Shown: positions 10,513 through 22,674 of the stretch, in pieces
Layout: the number at the start of each line of letters is the position of its first letter
How positions within the stretch are numbered: the stretch's first letter is position 1
Assembly (NCBI RefSeq): GCF_030272615.1
Contig: NC_081411.1
Coordinates: 156,388,971 to 156,452,970, forward strand
Direction: 5' to 3'
DNA length: 64,000 bases
Origin: Cryptomeria japonica
Lineage: Eukaryota > Streptophyta > Pinopsida > Cupressales > Cupressaceae
Notes under the pieces: generated by a model
Told to the model about the DNA's origin: nothing
The model's input: the letters and a program-made list of their open reading frames with translations, nothing else
Database searches by the model: none
Translations under genes and position numbers: made by a program

Positions 10513-12789
10513 GATATGGGGTAGATCTTATGTGCCTTATATTGTATTCATTGACCAAGGCTGCAATCAATGTTGAAGTAAATTGTGGGCCTTGGTCTGA
10601 TACAATTTCCCTTGGTACTCCATATGTTGTAAATATCTCCTCATAAAGAAACTCAGCCACCTTATTATCTCTTGCATGTGTCATGGCGGCAGCCTCCACC
10701 CATTTGGTTACATAATCTGTACATACTAAAATGTAGGACTTTCCATTAGAAGGTGGATCAATTGGGCCAACAAAATCTAATCCCCATTTATCAAATGGTG
10801 CAACCAATACTTGTGGATACAATGACATCTCATTAGATTTTGTAGGTCTCCCCATGAACTGACATCTGTCATATATTCTTGTATACTCTGCTACATCCTT
10901 ATACAATGTGGGCCAATAGTATCCTGTATTGAGTATTTTGAGTGTTGTTCTTTAAGTGGCGAAATATCCTCCACACAACTCATCAAGACATGCATGTAGG
11001 ATATCATATGTTTCATCTTCTCTTACGCATCTTCTCATGACTTGGTCAAGTCTAGTATAAAACAAACAATCAGCAATCCATGAGAAGTTAAAGCTCTTTT
11101 CCACTAACAACCTTCTTTCCTTAGGAGACAAATGAAGTGGCATTTTAGCAGTAGCTAAATAGTTCACAATATCTGTATACCAGGGAGTGTGGACTTGTAT
11201 AAGCAATAGATGTTCATCTGGAAAAGCATCATCTATGGTTGTAGAATCTTCCTCTAACTGAAGTCTTGAAAGATAATCTGCAACCATATTGGACTTTCCT
11301 AGTTTATCAATAACTGTGATATCAAATTCCTGCATCAACAATAACCAGTGAGCTAATCTACCAGTAAGTGAAGGCTTGGTCATCAGATATCTAGTTGTAG
11401 TATGATCAGTATGCACAAATATGGGATACCCTATGATATAGTGCCTAAATTTGTTGAGTGCATATATAACTACTAACATTTTTGTTTTTAGTGACTATGT
11501 AATTTAACTCAGGCCCCTGCAAGTTCTTGCTAATATAATATATTGCAGTTTCCAAGTTATCAATCTTCTATCTTAAGACTGCTCCTATTCTATAATCAGA
11601 TGCATCTATATGAATTTGAAAGAGTAAAGACCAATTCGGACCTTTACGAATCGATGCTTGGGTCAAAGTGTGCTTAAGCTTCAAGAAAGCTTCATTGCAT
11701 GATTAAGTCCATTTAAATTCCATATCCTTGGTAAGTAGAGAATATAAGGGACTTGCAATTTTGCTGAAATATTTTATAAAACTTCTATAGTATCCAGCAT
11801 GACCAAGGAAACTTCTTACATCTTTTTGCTTTACCGGTGCATTGATATTCTGAATGAATTCAATCTTTGTTGGGTCAACCTGTATTCCTTTTATAGAGAT
11901 ATGATGACTAAGGACTATTCATTCCTGCATCATTATGAAGTACTTCTCACTATTTAATGACAAACTATAGTCTTCACACCATTGCAAAACTTTTTTCAGG
12001 TTCCCCAATACTTCTTCAAATTTAGAACCATAAGTTGTAAAGTCATCCATATAAATTTCTATGATGTCTTGAGAAATAACTCAAAATATACTGATCACTA
12101 CTCTTTGAAAAGTGGCTTGAGCATTACACAATCCAAAAGGAAGAATAGAATATGCATATGTTCACTAAGGACAAGTAAATGTGGTCTTTTCTTGGTCCTC
12201 TAGGGTTGTTTGAAACTGATTGTAACCACTGAATCCATCTAGAAATGAAAAGTATCTCTTACCAGCCAAAGAGTCTAATACCTGATCCTCAAATGGCAAT
12301 GGAAAATGATCTTTTCTTGTTGCTAATTTCAAAGCTCTATAATGAACACATACCCTCCATTTTCCTTCTTTCTTGGGAACTATTACCAAAAGTGATACCC
12401 ATTGGCTATCAGAGATAGGATAGATAAACTAAGCCTTTAACAACTTTTGCAATTCCTCTTTAACTATTTCTTTTAATGCAGGATTGACTCGTCTTTGTGG
12501 TTGTCTGAGTGGGAAACATTCTTTTTTTTTATAGATACAGTGGGTACAAATTGTTGTATTTATTCCATGCATGTCCTTGTAATCCCATGCAAAGGCATGC
12601 TTTTGACATTTAAGCAAGTCCAAAAGTGCTACTTTTTGAGTATCTACAAGATCACTATTGACATTCAAATATTTATTCGAATCAACTTCTATTTTGATAG
12701 TAAGATCACTTTGAGATATATGACAAAAATGAGAAGTACAGACTTCTTGCGGCAAGTATGCAATATATCAGTGGCTACAGGAAAGTCTA
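10513..12789 (-). pseudogene. Unit A of amplified A1 pol (RT-RNase H-integrase)
   Basis: Contains RT from the LRQPQRRVNPALKEIVKEE region (about 12500) through FSFLDGFSGYNQF (about 12240), the YMDD loop (near 12050), RNase H (TDH, DYLSRL near 11280-11430) and integrase zinc and core segments (10952 to 10513) ending at STPY, where the LTR sits. Shares stops with units B-D after FTCP and after GYFAT, and shares with B and C a stop in the RT-RNase H connection that D lacks. The first Cys of the integrase CxxC reads Tyr (YDRCQ). Confidence 0.85.
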
Positions 12790-12933
12790 AATCTGGTTTA
12801 GACCGGTGTTAGTGATTGCTAGTCAAGTTCACTATTTGCAGTCAAACCAGTTTAGGAAGAGTTTTTGTCTGTACTGATTCATCCCCCCCTCTCAGTACCG
12901 GTTTGGTACTCACTATTCATCATTGAGTTATCA
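12790..12933 (+). repeat. Family S LTR 3' fragment at A/B junction
   Basis: 144-bp copy of 10369-10512, from AATCTGGTTTAG to GAGTTATCA, followed by GATATGGGG of A1. Confidence 0.92.
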
Positions 12934-15212
12934 GATATGGGGTAGATTTTATGTGCCTTATATTGTATTCATTGACGAAGGCTGCAATCAATGTTGAAGT
13001 AAATTGTGGGCCTTGGTCTGATACAATTTCCCTTGGTACTCCATATGTTGTAAATATCTCCTCATAAAGAAAGTCAGCCACCTTATTATCTCTTGCATGT
13101 GTCATGGCAGGAGCCTCCACCCATTTGGTTACATAATCTGTACATACTAAAATGTAGGATTTTCAATTAGAAGGTTGATCAATTGGGCCAACAAAATCTA
13201 ATCCCCATTTATCAAATGGTGCAACCAATACTTGTGGATACAATGACATCTCATTAGATTTCGTAGGTCTCCCCATGAACTGGCATCTATCATATATTCT
13301 TGTATACTATGTTGCATACTTATATAATGTGGGCCAATAGTATCCTGTATTGAGTATTTTGAGTGTTGTTCTTTAAGTGGCAAAATATCCTCCACATGGC
13401 TCATCAAGACATGCATGCAGGATATCATATGTTTCATCTTCTCTTACGCATCTTCTCATGACTTGGTCAAGTCTAGTATAAAATAAATAATCACCAATCC
13501 ATGAGAAGTTAAAGCTCTTTTCCACTAACAACCTTCTTTCCTTAGGAGAGAAATGAAGTGGCATTTTAGCAACAGCTAAATAGTTTGCAATATCAATATA
13601 CCAAGTAGTGTGGACTTGTATAAGCAATAGATGTTGATCTGGAAAAGCATCATCTATGGTTGTAGAATCTTCTTGTAACTGAAGTCTTGAAAGATAATCT
13701 GCAACCATATTGGATTTTCCTAGTTTATCAATAACTGTGATATCCAATTCCTGCATCAACAATAACCGGTGAGCTAATCTACCAGTAATTAACGGATAGG
13801 TCATTAGATATCTAGTTGTAGTATGATCAGTATGCACAAATATGGGATACCCTATGATATAGTGCCTAAATTTTTTCAGTGCATATATAACTACTAACAT
13901 TTCTATTTCAGTGACTATGTAATTTAACTCAGGCCCCTGCAAGTTCTTGCTAATATAATATATTGCAGTTTACAAGTTATCAATCTTTTGTCTTAAGACT
14001 GCTCCTATTCTATAATCAGATGCATCTGTATGAATTTGAAATAGTAAAGACCAATTCGGACCTTTAAGAACCGATGCTTGGGTCAAAGTGTGCTTAATCT
14101 TCAAGAAAGCTTCATTGCATGATTAAGTCCATTTAAATTCCATATCCTTGGTAAGTAGAGAATATAAGGGTCTTGCAATTTTGCTGAAATATTTTATAAA
14201 ACTTCTATAGTATCCAGCATGACCAAGGAAACTTCTTACATCTTTTTTCTTTACCGATGCATTGATATTCTGAATGAATTCAATCTTTGCTGGGTCAACC
14301 TGTATTCCTTTTATAGAGATATGATGACTAAGGACTATTCATTCCTGCATCATTATGAAGTACTTCTCACTATTTAATGACAAACTATAGTCTTCACACC
14401 GTTGCAAAACTTTTTTTAGGTTCCACAATACTTCTTCAAATTTAGAACCATAAGTTGTAAAGTCATCCATATAAATTTCTATGATGTCTTGAGAAATAAC
14501 TCAAAATATACTGATCACTACTCTTTGAAAAGTGGCTTGAGCATTACACAATCCAAAAGGAAGAATAGAATATGCATATGTTCACTAAGGACAAGTAAAT
14601 GTGGTCTTTTCTTGGTCCTCTAGGGTTATTTGAAACTGATTGTAACCACTGAATCCATCTAGAAATGAAAAGTATTTCTTACCAGCCAAAGAGTCTAATA
14701 CCTGATCCGCAAATGGCAATGGAAAATGATCTTTTCTTGTTACTAATTTCAAAGCTCTATAATCAACACATACCCTCCATTTTCCTTCTTTCTTGGGAAC
14801 TATTACGAAAAGTGATACCCATTGGCTATCAGAGATAGGATAGATAAACTCAGCCTTTAACAACTTTTGCAATTCCTCTTTAACTATTTCTTTTAATGCA
14901 GGATTGACTCGTCTTTGTGGTTGTCTGAGTGGGAAACATTCTTTTTTTTATACATACAATGGGTACAAATTGTTGTATTTATTCCATGCATGTCCTTGCA
15001 ATCCCATGCAAAGGCATGCTTATGACATTTAAGCAAGTCCACGAGTGCTACTTTTTGAGTATCTACAAGATCACTATTGATATTCAAATATTTATTCAAA
15101 TCAACTTCTATTTTGATAGTAAGATCACTTTGGGATATATGAGAAAAATGAGAAGTACAGACTTCCTGCGCCAACAAAGTATGCAATATATCAGTGGCTA
15201 CGGGAAAGTCTA
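12934..15212 (-). pseudogene. Unit B of amplified A1 pol
   Basis: Same content as unit A: RT from about 15186 down (YMDD near 14470), RNase H 13942-13680, integrase zinc and core 13437-12934. An internal run of about 189 codons is open across RNase H and the integrase N-terminus. Shares the A/B/C stop in the RT-RNase H connection and, with C only, TTTACAAGTTATC near 13967 where A and D have TTTCCAAG, so B and C are closest. Confidence 0.85.
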
Positions 15213-15356
15213 AATCTAGTTTAGACCGGTGTTAGTGATTGCTAGTCAAGTTCACTGTTTGCAGTCAAACCAGTTTAGGAAAAGTTTTTGTCTGTACTGA
15301 TTCATCCCCCCCTCTCAGTACCGGTTTGGTACTCACTATTCATCATTGTGTTATCA
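15213..15356 (+). repeat. Family S LTR 3' fragment at B/C junction
   Basis: Third copy of the LTR tail; the junction reads AATCTAG (G to A change) and the end reads GTGTTATCA. Confidence 0.9.
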
Positions 15357-17636
15357 GATATGGGGTAGATTTTATGTGCCTTATATTGTATTCATTGACG
15401 AAGGCTGCAATCAATGTTGAAGTAAATTGTGGGCCTTGGTCTGATACAATTTCCCTTGGTACTCCATATGTTGTAAATATCTCCTCATAAAGAAACTCAG
15501 GCACCTTATTATCTCTTGCATGTGTCATGGCCGGAGCCTCCACCCATTTGGTTATATAATCTGTACATACTAAAATTTAGGATTTTCCATTAGAAGGTGT
15601 ATCAATTGGGCCAACAAAATCTAATCCCCATTTATCAAATGGTGCAACCAATACTTGTGGATACAATGACATCTCATTAGATTTTGTAGGTCTCCCCATG
15701 AACTGGCATCTATCATATATTCTTGTATAGTATGTTGCATACTTATATAATGTGCGCCAATAGTATCCTGTATTGAGTATTTTGAGTGTTGTTCTTTAAG
15801 TGGCAAAATATCCTCCACATGGCTCATCAAGACATGCATGCAGGATATCATATGTTTCATCTTCTCTTATGCAGCTTCTCATGACTTGGTCAAGTCTAGT
15901 ATAAAACAAATAATCACCAATCCATGAGAAGTTAAAGCTCTTTTCCACTAACAACCTTCTTTCCTTAGGAGAGAAATGAAGTGGCATTTTAGCGATAGCT
16001 AAATAGTTTGCAATATCAGTAAACCAGGGAGTGTGGACTTGTATAAGCAATAGATGTTCATCTGGAAAAGCATCATCTATGGTTGTAGAATCTTCCTGTA
16101 ACTGAAGTCTTGAAAGATAATCTGCAACCATATTGGATTTTCCTGGTTTATCAATAACTGTGATATCCAATTCCTACATCAACAATAACCAGTGAGCTAA
16201 TCTACCAGTAATTGAAGGCTTGGTCATTAGACATCTAGTTGTAGTATGATCAGTATGCACAAATATGGGATACCCTATGATATAGTGCCTAAATTTTTTG
16301 AGTGCATATATAACTACAAACATTTTTGTTTCAGTGACTATGTAATTTAACGCAGGCCCCTGCAAGTTCTTGCTAATTTAATATATTGCAGTTTACAAGT
16401 TATCAATCTTTTGTCTTAAGACTGCTCCTATTTTATAATCAGATGCATCTGTATGAATTTGAAATAGTAAAGACCAATTCGGACCTTTAAGAACCGATGC
16501 TTGGGTCAAAGTGTGCTTAAGCTTCAAGAAAGCTTCATTGCATGATTAAGTCCATTTAAATTCCATATCCTTTGTAAGTAGAGAATATAAGGGTCTTGCA
16601 ATTTTGCTGAAATATTTTATAAAACTTCTATAGTATCTAGCATGACCAAGGAAACTTCTTACATCTTTTTGCTTTACCCGTGCATTGATATTCTGAACAA
16701 ATTCAATCTTTGCTGGGTCAACGTGTATTCCTTTTATAGAGATATGATGACTAAGGACTATTCATTCCTGCATCATTATGAAGTACTTCTCACTATTTAA
16801 TGACAAACTATAGTCTTCACACCATTGCAAAACTTTTTTCAGGTTCCACAATACTTCTTCAAATTCAGAACCATAAGTTGTAAAGTCATCCATATAAATT
16901 TCTATGATGTCTTGAGAAATAACTCAAAATATACTGATCACTACTCTTTGAAAAGTGGCTTGAGCATTACACAATCCAAAACAAAGAATAGAATATGCAT
17001 ACGTTCACTAAGGACAAGTAAATGTGGTCTTTTCTTGGTCCTCTGGGGTTATTTGAAACTGATTGTAACCACTGAATCCATCTAGAAATGAAAAGTATAT
17101 CTTACCAGCCAAAGAGTCTAATACCTAATCCTCAAATGGCAATGGAAAATGATCTTTTCTTGTTGCTAATTTCAAAGCTCTATAATCAACACATACCCTC
17201 CATTTTCCTTCTTTCTTGGGAACTATTACCAGAAGTGATACCCATTGGCTATCAGAGATAGGATAGATAAACTCAGCCTTTAACAACTTTTGCAATTCCT
17301 CTTTAACTATTTCTTTTAATGCAGGATTGACTCGTCTTTGTGGTTGTCTGAGTCGGAAACATTCTTTTTTTTTATAGATATAGTGGGTACAAATTAATTT
17401 ATTTATTCCATGCATGTCCTTGTAATCCCTTGCAAAGGCATGCTTATGACATTTAAGCAAGTCCACGAGTGCTACTTTTTGAGTATCTACAAGATCACTA
17501 TTGATATTCAAATATTTATTCAAATCAACTTCTATTTTGATAGTAAGATCACTTTGGGATATATGAGAAAAATGAGAAGTACAGACTTCCTGCAGCAACA
17601 GAGTATGCAATATATCAGTGGCTACGGGAAAGTCTA
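15357..17636 (-). pseudogene. Unit C of amplified A1 pol
   Basis: RT 17610-16570 (YMDD near 16890), RNase H 16365-16100, integrase zinc and core 15860-15357. In the RT the fingers-palm segment (LLVIVPKKEGKWRVCVDYRAL) is open for about 160 codons. Carries the stop pattern of units A and B in the connection and private changes, such as a stop separating the two halves of RNase H near 16172. Confidence 0.85.
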
Positions 17637-17780
17637 AATCTGGTTTAGACCGGTGTTAGTGATTGCTAGTCAAGTTCACAGTTTGCAGTCAAACCAGTTT
17701 AGGAAAATTTTTTGTCTGTACTGATTCATCCCACCCTCTCAGTACCGGTTTGGTACTCACTATTCATCATTGAGTGATCA
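17637..17780 (+). repeat. Family S LTR 3' fragment at C/D junction
   Basis: Fourth copy of the LTR tail; poly-C reads CCCACCC and the end GAGTGATCA. Confidence 0.9.
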
Positions 17781-20060
17781 GATATGGGGTAGATTTTATG
17801 TGCCTTATATTGTATTCATTGACGAAGGCTGCAATCAATGTTGGAGTAAATTGTGGGCCTTGGTCTGATACAATTTCCCTTGGTACTCCATATGTTGTAA
17901 ATATCTCTTCATAAAGAAACTCAGCCACCTTATTATCTCTTGCATGTGTCATGGCAGGAGCCTCCACCCATTTGGTTACATAATCTGTACATACTAAAAT
18001 GTAGTATTTTCCATTAGAAGCTGGATCAATTGGGCCAACAAAATCTAATCCCCATTTATCAAATGGTGCAACCAATACTTGTGGATACAATGACATCTCA
18101 ATAGATTTTGTAGGTCTCCCCATGAACTGGCATCTGTCATATATTCTTGTATACTATGTTGTATACTTATATAATGTGGGCCAATAGTATCCTGTATTGA
18201 GTATTTTGAGTGTTGTTCTTTAAGTGGCAAAATATCCTCCACATGGCTCATCAAGACATGCATGCAGGATATCATATGTTTCATCTTCTCTTATGCATCT
18301 TCTCATGACTTGGTCAAGTCTAGTATAGAACAAACAATCAACAATCCATGAGAAGTTAAAGTTGTTTTCCACTAACAACCTTCTTTCCTTAGGAGAGAAA
18401 TGAAGTGGCAATTTAGCAGTAGCTAAATTGTTCGCAATATCAGTATACCAGGGAGTGTGGACTTGTGTAAGCAATAGATGTTCATCTGGAAAAGCATCAT
18501 CTAAGGTTGTAGAATCTTCCTATAACTGAAGTCTTGAAAGATAATCTGCAACCATATTGGACTTTCCTAGTTTATCAATAACTGTGATATCAAATTCCTG
18601 CATCAACAATAACCAGTGAGCTAATCTACCAGTAATTGAAGGCTTGGTCATCAGATATCTAGTTGTAGTATGATCGGTATGCACAAATATGGGATACCCT
18701 ATGATATAGTGCCTAAATTTTTTGAGTGCATATATAACTACTAACATTTTTGTTTCAGTGACTATGTAATTTAACGCAAGCCCCTGCAAGTTCTTGCTAA
18801 TATAATATATTGCAGTTTCCAAGTTATCAATCTTCTGTCTTAAGACTGCTCCTATTCTATAATCAGATGCATCTGTATGAATTTGAAATAGTAAAGACCA
18901 ATTCGGACCTTTAAGAACCGATGCTTGGGTCAAAGTGTGCTTAAGCTTCAAGAAAGCTTCATTGCATGAATAAGTCCATTTAAATTCCATATCCTTAGTA
19001 AGTAGAGAATATAAGGGACTTGCAATTTTGCTGAAATATTTTATAAAACTTCTATAGTATCTAGCATGACCAAGGAAACTTCTTACATCTTTTTGCTTTA
19101 CCGGTGCATTAATATTCTGAATGAATTCAATCTTTGCTGGGTCAACCTGTATTCCTTTTATAGAGATATGATGATTAAGGACTATTCATTCCTGCATCAT
19201 TATGAAGCACTTCTCACTATTTAATGACAAACTATAGTCTTCACACCGTTGCAAAACTTTTTTCAGGTTCCCCAATACTTCTTCAAATTTAGAACCATAA
19301 GTTGTAAAGTCATCCATATAAATTTCTATGATGTCTTGAGAAATAACTCAAAATATACTGATCACTACTCTTTGAAAAGTGGCTTTAGCATTACACAATC
19401 CAAAAGAAAGAATAGAATATGCATATGTTCACTAAGGACAAGTAAATGTGGTCTTTTCTTGGTCCTCTGGGGCTATTTGAAACTGATTGCAACCACTGAA
19501 TCCATCTAGAAATGAAAAGTATCTCTTACCAGCCAAAGAGTCTAATACCTGATCCTCAAATGGCAATGGAAAATGATCTTTTCTTGTTGCTAAGTTCAAA
19601 GCTCTATAATCAACACATACCCTCCATTTTCCTTCTTTCTTGGGAACTATTACCAAAAGTGATACCCATTGGCTATCAGAGATAGGATAGATAAACTCAG
19701 CCTTTAACAACTTTTGCAATTCCTCTTTAACTATTTCTTTTAATGCAGGATTGACTCGTCTTTGTGGTTGTCTGAGTGGGCAACATTCTTCTTTTATATA
19801 GTTACAGTGGGTACTAATTGTTGTATTTATTCCATGCATGTCCTTGTAATCCCATGCAAAGGCATGCTTATGACATTTAAGCAAGTCCACGAGTGCTACT
19901 TTTTGAGTATCTGCAAGATCACTATTGATATTCAAATATTTATTGAAATCAACTTCTATTTTGATAGTAAGATCACTTTGGGATATATGAGAAAAATGAG
20001 AAGTACAGACTTCCTACAGCAACAGAGTATGCAATATATCAGTGGCTACGGGAAAGTCTA
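17781..20060 (-). pseudogene. Unit D of amplified A1 pol, continuous with A1 gag-protease
   Basis: RT from 19935 (fingers, FLDGFSGCNQF) with YMDD at 19309-19320; the RT-RNase H connection is open (WTYSCNEAFLKLKHTLTQA, 18990 down) where A-C have a stop; RNase H keeps its first Asp (IHTDASDYRIGAVL) and runs to DYLSRL near 18525; integrase zinc and core 18284-17781 with WGLDFVGPI and VSDQGPQF Asp residues. The double stop after FTCP and the stop after GYFAT are shared by all units, so they predate amplification. Being joined to the upstream gag-protease side, D keeps the original upstream flank. Confidence 0.88.
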
Positions 20061-20334
20061 AATCTGCAATATTTGGTACCAACTCCTGCAATTGTTGTTC
20101 TTGTTTTAACTCATTTGTCGGAATTTTATAAATAATTGAGTGTTCATCATGTAATTGCATGAATGACCCTCGATTAATCATCATAAGGTGATTAATAGAG
20201 TCAAATCCCTTAAATTCTTCTCCCAAAGTAGGCCAAATGACTTGTTGTTGATCAAACTAGGGTTGTGCAGAAGAATACAAAGCTAATGTTTTTGTAGAGT
20301 TCCCATGTGAAATAGTCATATCCCCTGATCTACA
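20061..20334 (-). pseudogene. A1 protease-RT linker
   Basis: Short open segment (about 70 codons from 20226: GEEFKGFDSINHLM...) joining protease to RT. Not duplicated. No separate function assigned. Confidence 0.6.
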
Positions 20335-20660
20335 TCAATAATATGCATCAGTCGTGGCATGCCAAGTTCTTCCTAAAATCACTGGATATCCTCCCAGTGT
20401 CAACTTTGGAAATAGTATCATAAAGTCTGCAGGGTATTCCCAGGAATTCAAAATAACAACCACATCTTCAATCATACCATAAGGTCGCACTGTAGAGCTG
20501 TCAGCAAGTTGTAGGACTGTAGGTGTAGGCCCGAGACTATTAATTTCAAGCTGTTGCATTACTTCTCTTGTCATCACATTAATGGCTTCCCCTAAATCAA
20601 CTAAAACGTTCCTTATCTAACTGCCATTATTGACTATACTCACAACAGCACTACCAGGAT
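20335..20660 (-). pseudogene. A1 aspartic protease
   Basis: Retropepsin-like. The active site region near 20580-20610 reads VLVDLGEAINVM, with D-L-G where D-S/T-G is expected. Then QLADSSTVRPYGMIEDVVV and the closing YPVILGRTW near 20365-20390. Would mature Gag-Pol; catalysis is doubtful with the changed triplet. Confidence 0.78.
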
Positions 20661-21589
20661 TAGAATATTTAGGAATTGAAACCTTTCCTAGCATAATATC
20701 TGCCAGTTGACCCATCACATGCACTATTTGTGGATCTTTCTTCTTCCTGCTAGGATTTTTTAGACATGCCTCCCTAAGTTCCTTACTGTATATAGGAACA
20801 TCTTTTATTGCCTACAACAATGGAATTTTAACACAGACATGTTTCAGTTGATCTATGATATCAAAACCTTGCTCTTGTTCTATAAGAACTTCCTTTTCTT
20901 GCAATGTCTAGGTAAATGGTGGTAATCTTTGCTTCTGAGGTATTGTGGCTATTGGAATAGAGATTTCTTGTTATTCTTGTACCTCAGTAATAACTGGAGG
21001 AGAAGGACTAGGCAGAGTTGTCCCAAATCAAAGGTGAATATCACTTATAGATAGAGAATAGGTTGGGTATTGATTAGGATCAGCTGAATAAGCTTGTTGC
21101 TGTTGCTGAGATTTAATATTAGGATTTTGCATTGGTTTAGGTGGGACAACAATGGCTATAGGGGGAGGCATTATTGTAGATAGTTGTGGCTGCTGAATAG
21201 GCTGTTGATATCCAGAAGATTGGGTAGTCCATGGTTGACTCCCCCTCCATTGAGGAGTAGGTTGCCAATTCCCTTGAAATTAGCTCCCTTAGCCTTGAGG
21301 TGGATACCAATTTCCCTGTGGCTGCTGCCACTATGGAATTTGATTAGAAAAATGCTGCCCTTGGCCTTAAGAACCATACTAGGCTGGATAATTACCAAAA
21401 TTTTGAGCATATGGTGATTGCCATTGATTATTTGGTACATAAGAATTTCCACTATAACATGAAAAAGAAAGTGGATCTGAAGGCATACCTTATCTTTGGT
21501 AATTTGGCCTTCTTTGAGCAACATAGAAAACTGGTTCATCCTCACCTTGTATTGGCCTGAAGTCAGGAACCTTAAGATTTGTAACCATT
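20661..21589 (-). other. A1 gag-protease interdomain, Pro/Gln/Gly-rich
   Basis: Translates in the gag direction to a low-complexity segment rich in Gln, Pro, Gly and Asn with several stops. No recognisable domain. Typical of the spacer between nucleocapsid and protease in this group. Confidence 0.6.
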
Positions 21590-22551
21590 TTACATTTGCA
21601 GTCCTTTTTTCTGTTGTCTACAATGAGGGCAAAATTCTGCAAGAAATGCATCAACTTCTTCATGCTTCTTCTTAGCTGAGAGTGTATCCAACTGAGTAGC
21701 CATATTGTTTATGATGTCCTCCTTAAAGTCCTTCAACAAATGGCTAAGTTCCATTGTAGAAACTCCAGTACTAGATGCTGATGAAGGCACTCCTAGCTTG
21801 GAACACCTATTCTTTTTAGAAGCAGATCTAGAATACTTCTTACAAATTTGTCCTTTTTCATTCAACGTAGACTATGTAATGTCACCTCCTCCCATAAGAT
21901 CCAAAGCATCAGTGCATTCATCACTGATTCCCCTCAAAAATATCAACTTAAGGGAATCTTCATTCAGAGTACTATGCTTGGACTTTTTGACAATAAATAG
22001 AAACCTTTCCAGATAATCTTCAAGACTCTCATCTTCTTTCTGTGTCAATTTAAAGATATCATCCCCATGACGATCAGTGCCTCTACAATAATATTTATAC
22101 TTTGCAAGAAACAATCATTTCATCTCATCCCATGTATTGATTGTGTTACTACCCAAGCTCATAAATCATCTTAAAGATGATTCCTTCAAAGTGGCAGGAA
22201 ATATTTTGAGTTTATGGGCATCTGTAGTATAATCAAAACTCCTACTAGGAACATCAAACTCAAATAGAAATGTGTCTGGATCCTCTGTCACTAATCCATA
22301 GAATTTATTGAGGGAAGAAGCTGGGATGTTCTGGAGATTAGCATTATCATGCTGATCAGATATGGAGAACTCAAATGTTGGGTCCAAAGGAACTGAAGAC
22401 TACCTTCTGGAAATTTAGATTCATAGTGGTTCAAATTCTTTGAGGTTTGATAAATTTCAGCTAAAGGATTTATATCTAGGGGATTAATTTTTGCATGATT
22501 AGGATGACTAGGTAGAAATCTACCTAGAACATCTCTTCTTTGCCTATACAT
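21590..22551 (-). pseudogene. gag: A1 gag
   Basis: Starts at the Met complementary to 22549-22551 (YRQRRDVLGRFLP), shifts frame near 22395, then DPTFEFSISDQ, DPDTFLFEFDV, KLKIFPATLKESS, the capsid core (FLAKYKYYCRG ... DESLEDYLERFLFIV ... LIFLRGISDEC, 22114-21872) and a C-terminal helix with FCPHCRQQKK, a partial zinc motif near 21610. Stops at about 22166, 22112 and 21870. This is the particle-forming protein; start and capsid motif order match Athila/Tat Gag (retrotrans_gag). Confidence 0.8.
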
Positions 22552-22652
22552 GCAGGTTCATAATCTTTTTTTGAACAATCATGTATGCCAGGAAAACAAT
22601 TAAGTGAAAACTAAAAAGACAATAACCATAACAAGTTATTAGTTTGACACCA

Positions 22653-22670
22653 TCCCCAACAGCGATGCCA
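22653..22670 (-). other. A1 primer binding site
   Basis: Minus strand TGGCATCGCTGTTGGGGA, close to the Asp-tRNA-type PBS used by Athila elements, four bases inside the LTR end. Leader 22552-22652 separates it from gag. Confidence 0.75.
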
Positions 22671-22674
22671 AAAA

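Larger units (their letters stand above)
10369..20066 (-). repeat. Four-unit tandem array of A1 pol, period about 2.42 kb
   Basis: Units start at 10369, 12790, 15213 and 17637, ending with AATCTG at 20061-20066; spacings are 2421, 2423, 2424 and 2424 bp. Each unit is the last 144 bp of the family S LTR plus TSD base run, then A1 integrase, RNase H and RT on the minus strand. At each internal junction A1 sequence (GAAAGTCTAAATCTG) switches to LTR sequence (GTTTAGACCGG). AATCTG exists at both parental breakpoints: 10369-10374 in the LTR and 20061-20066 in A1. Units differ by scattered substitutions, so this is not a simple assembly echo. Confidence 0.93.

Noticed and set aside
11982-19509. Repeated + strand open frames such as QNFFQVPQYFFKFRT in the array
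   Set aside because: They lie opposite the RT palm of A1 in each unit and repeat only because the units do; no domain.
12495-20061. + strand open frames with CKGMLMTFKQVHECYF
   Set aside because: Antisense shadows of the RT N-terminal segment of units A-D.
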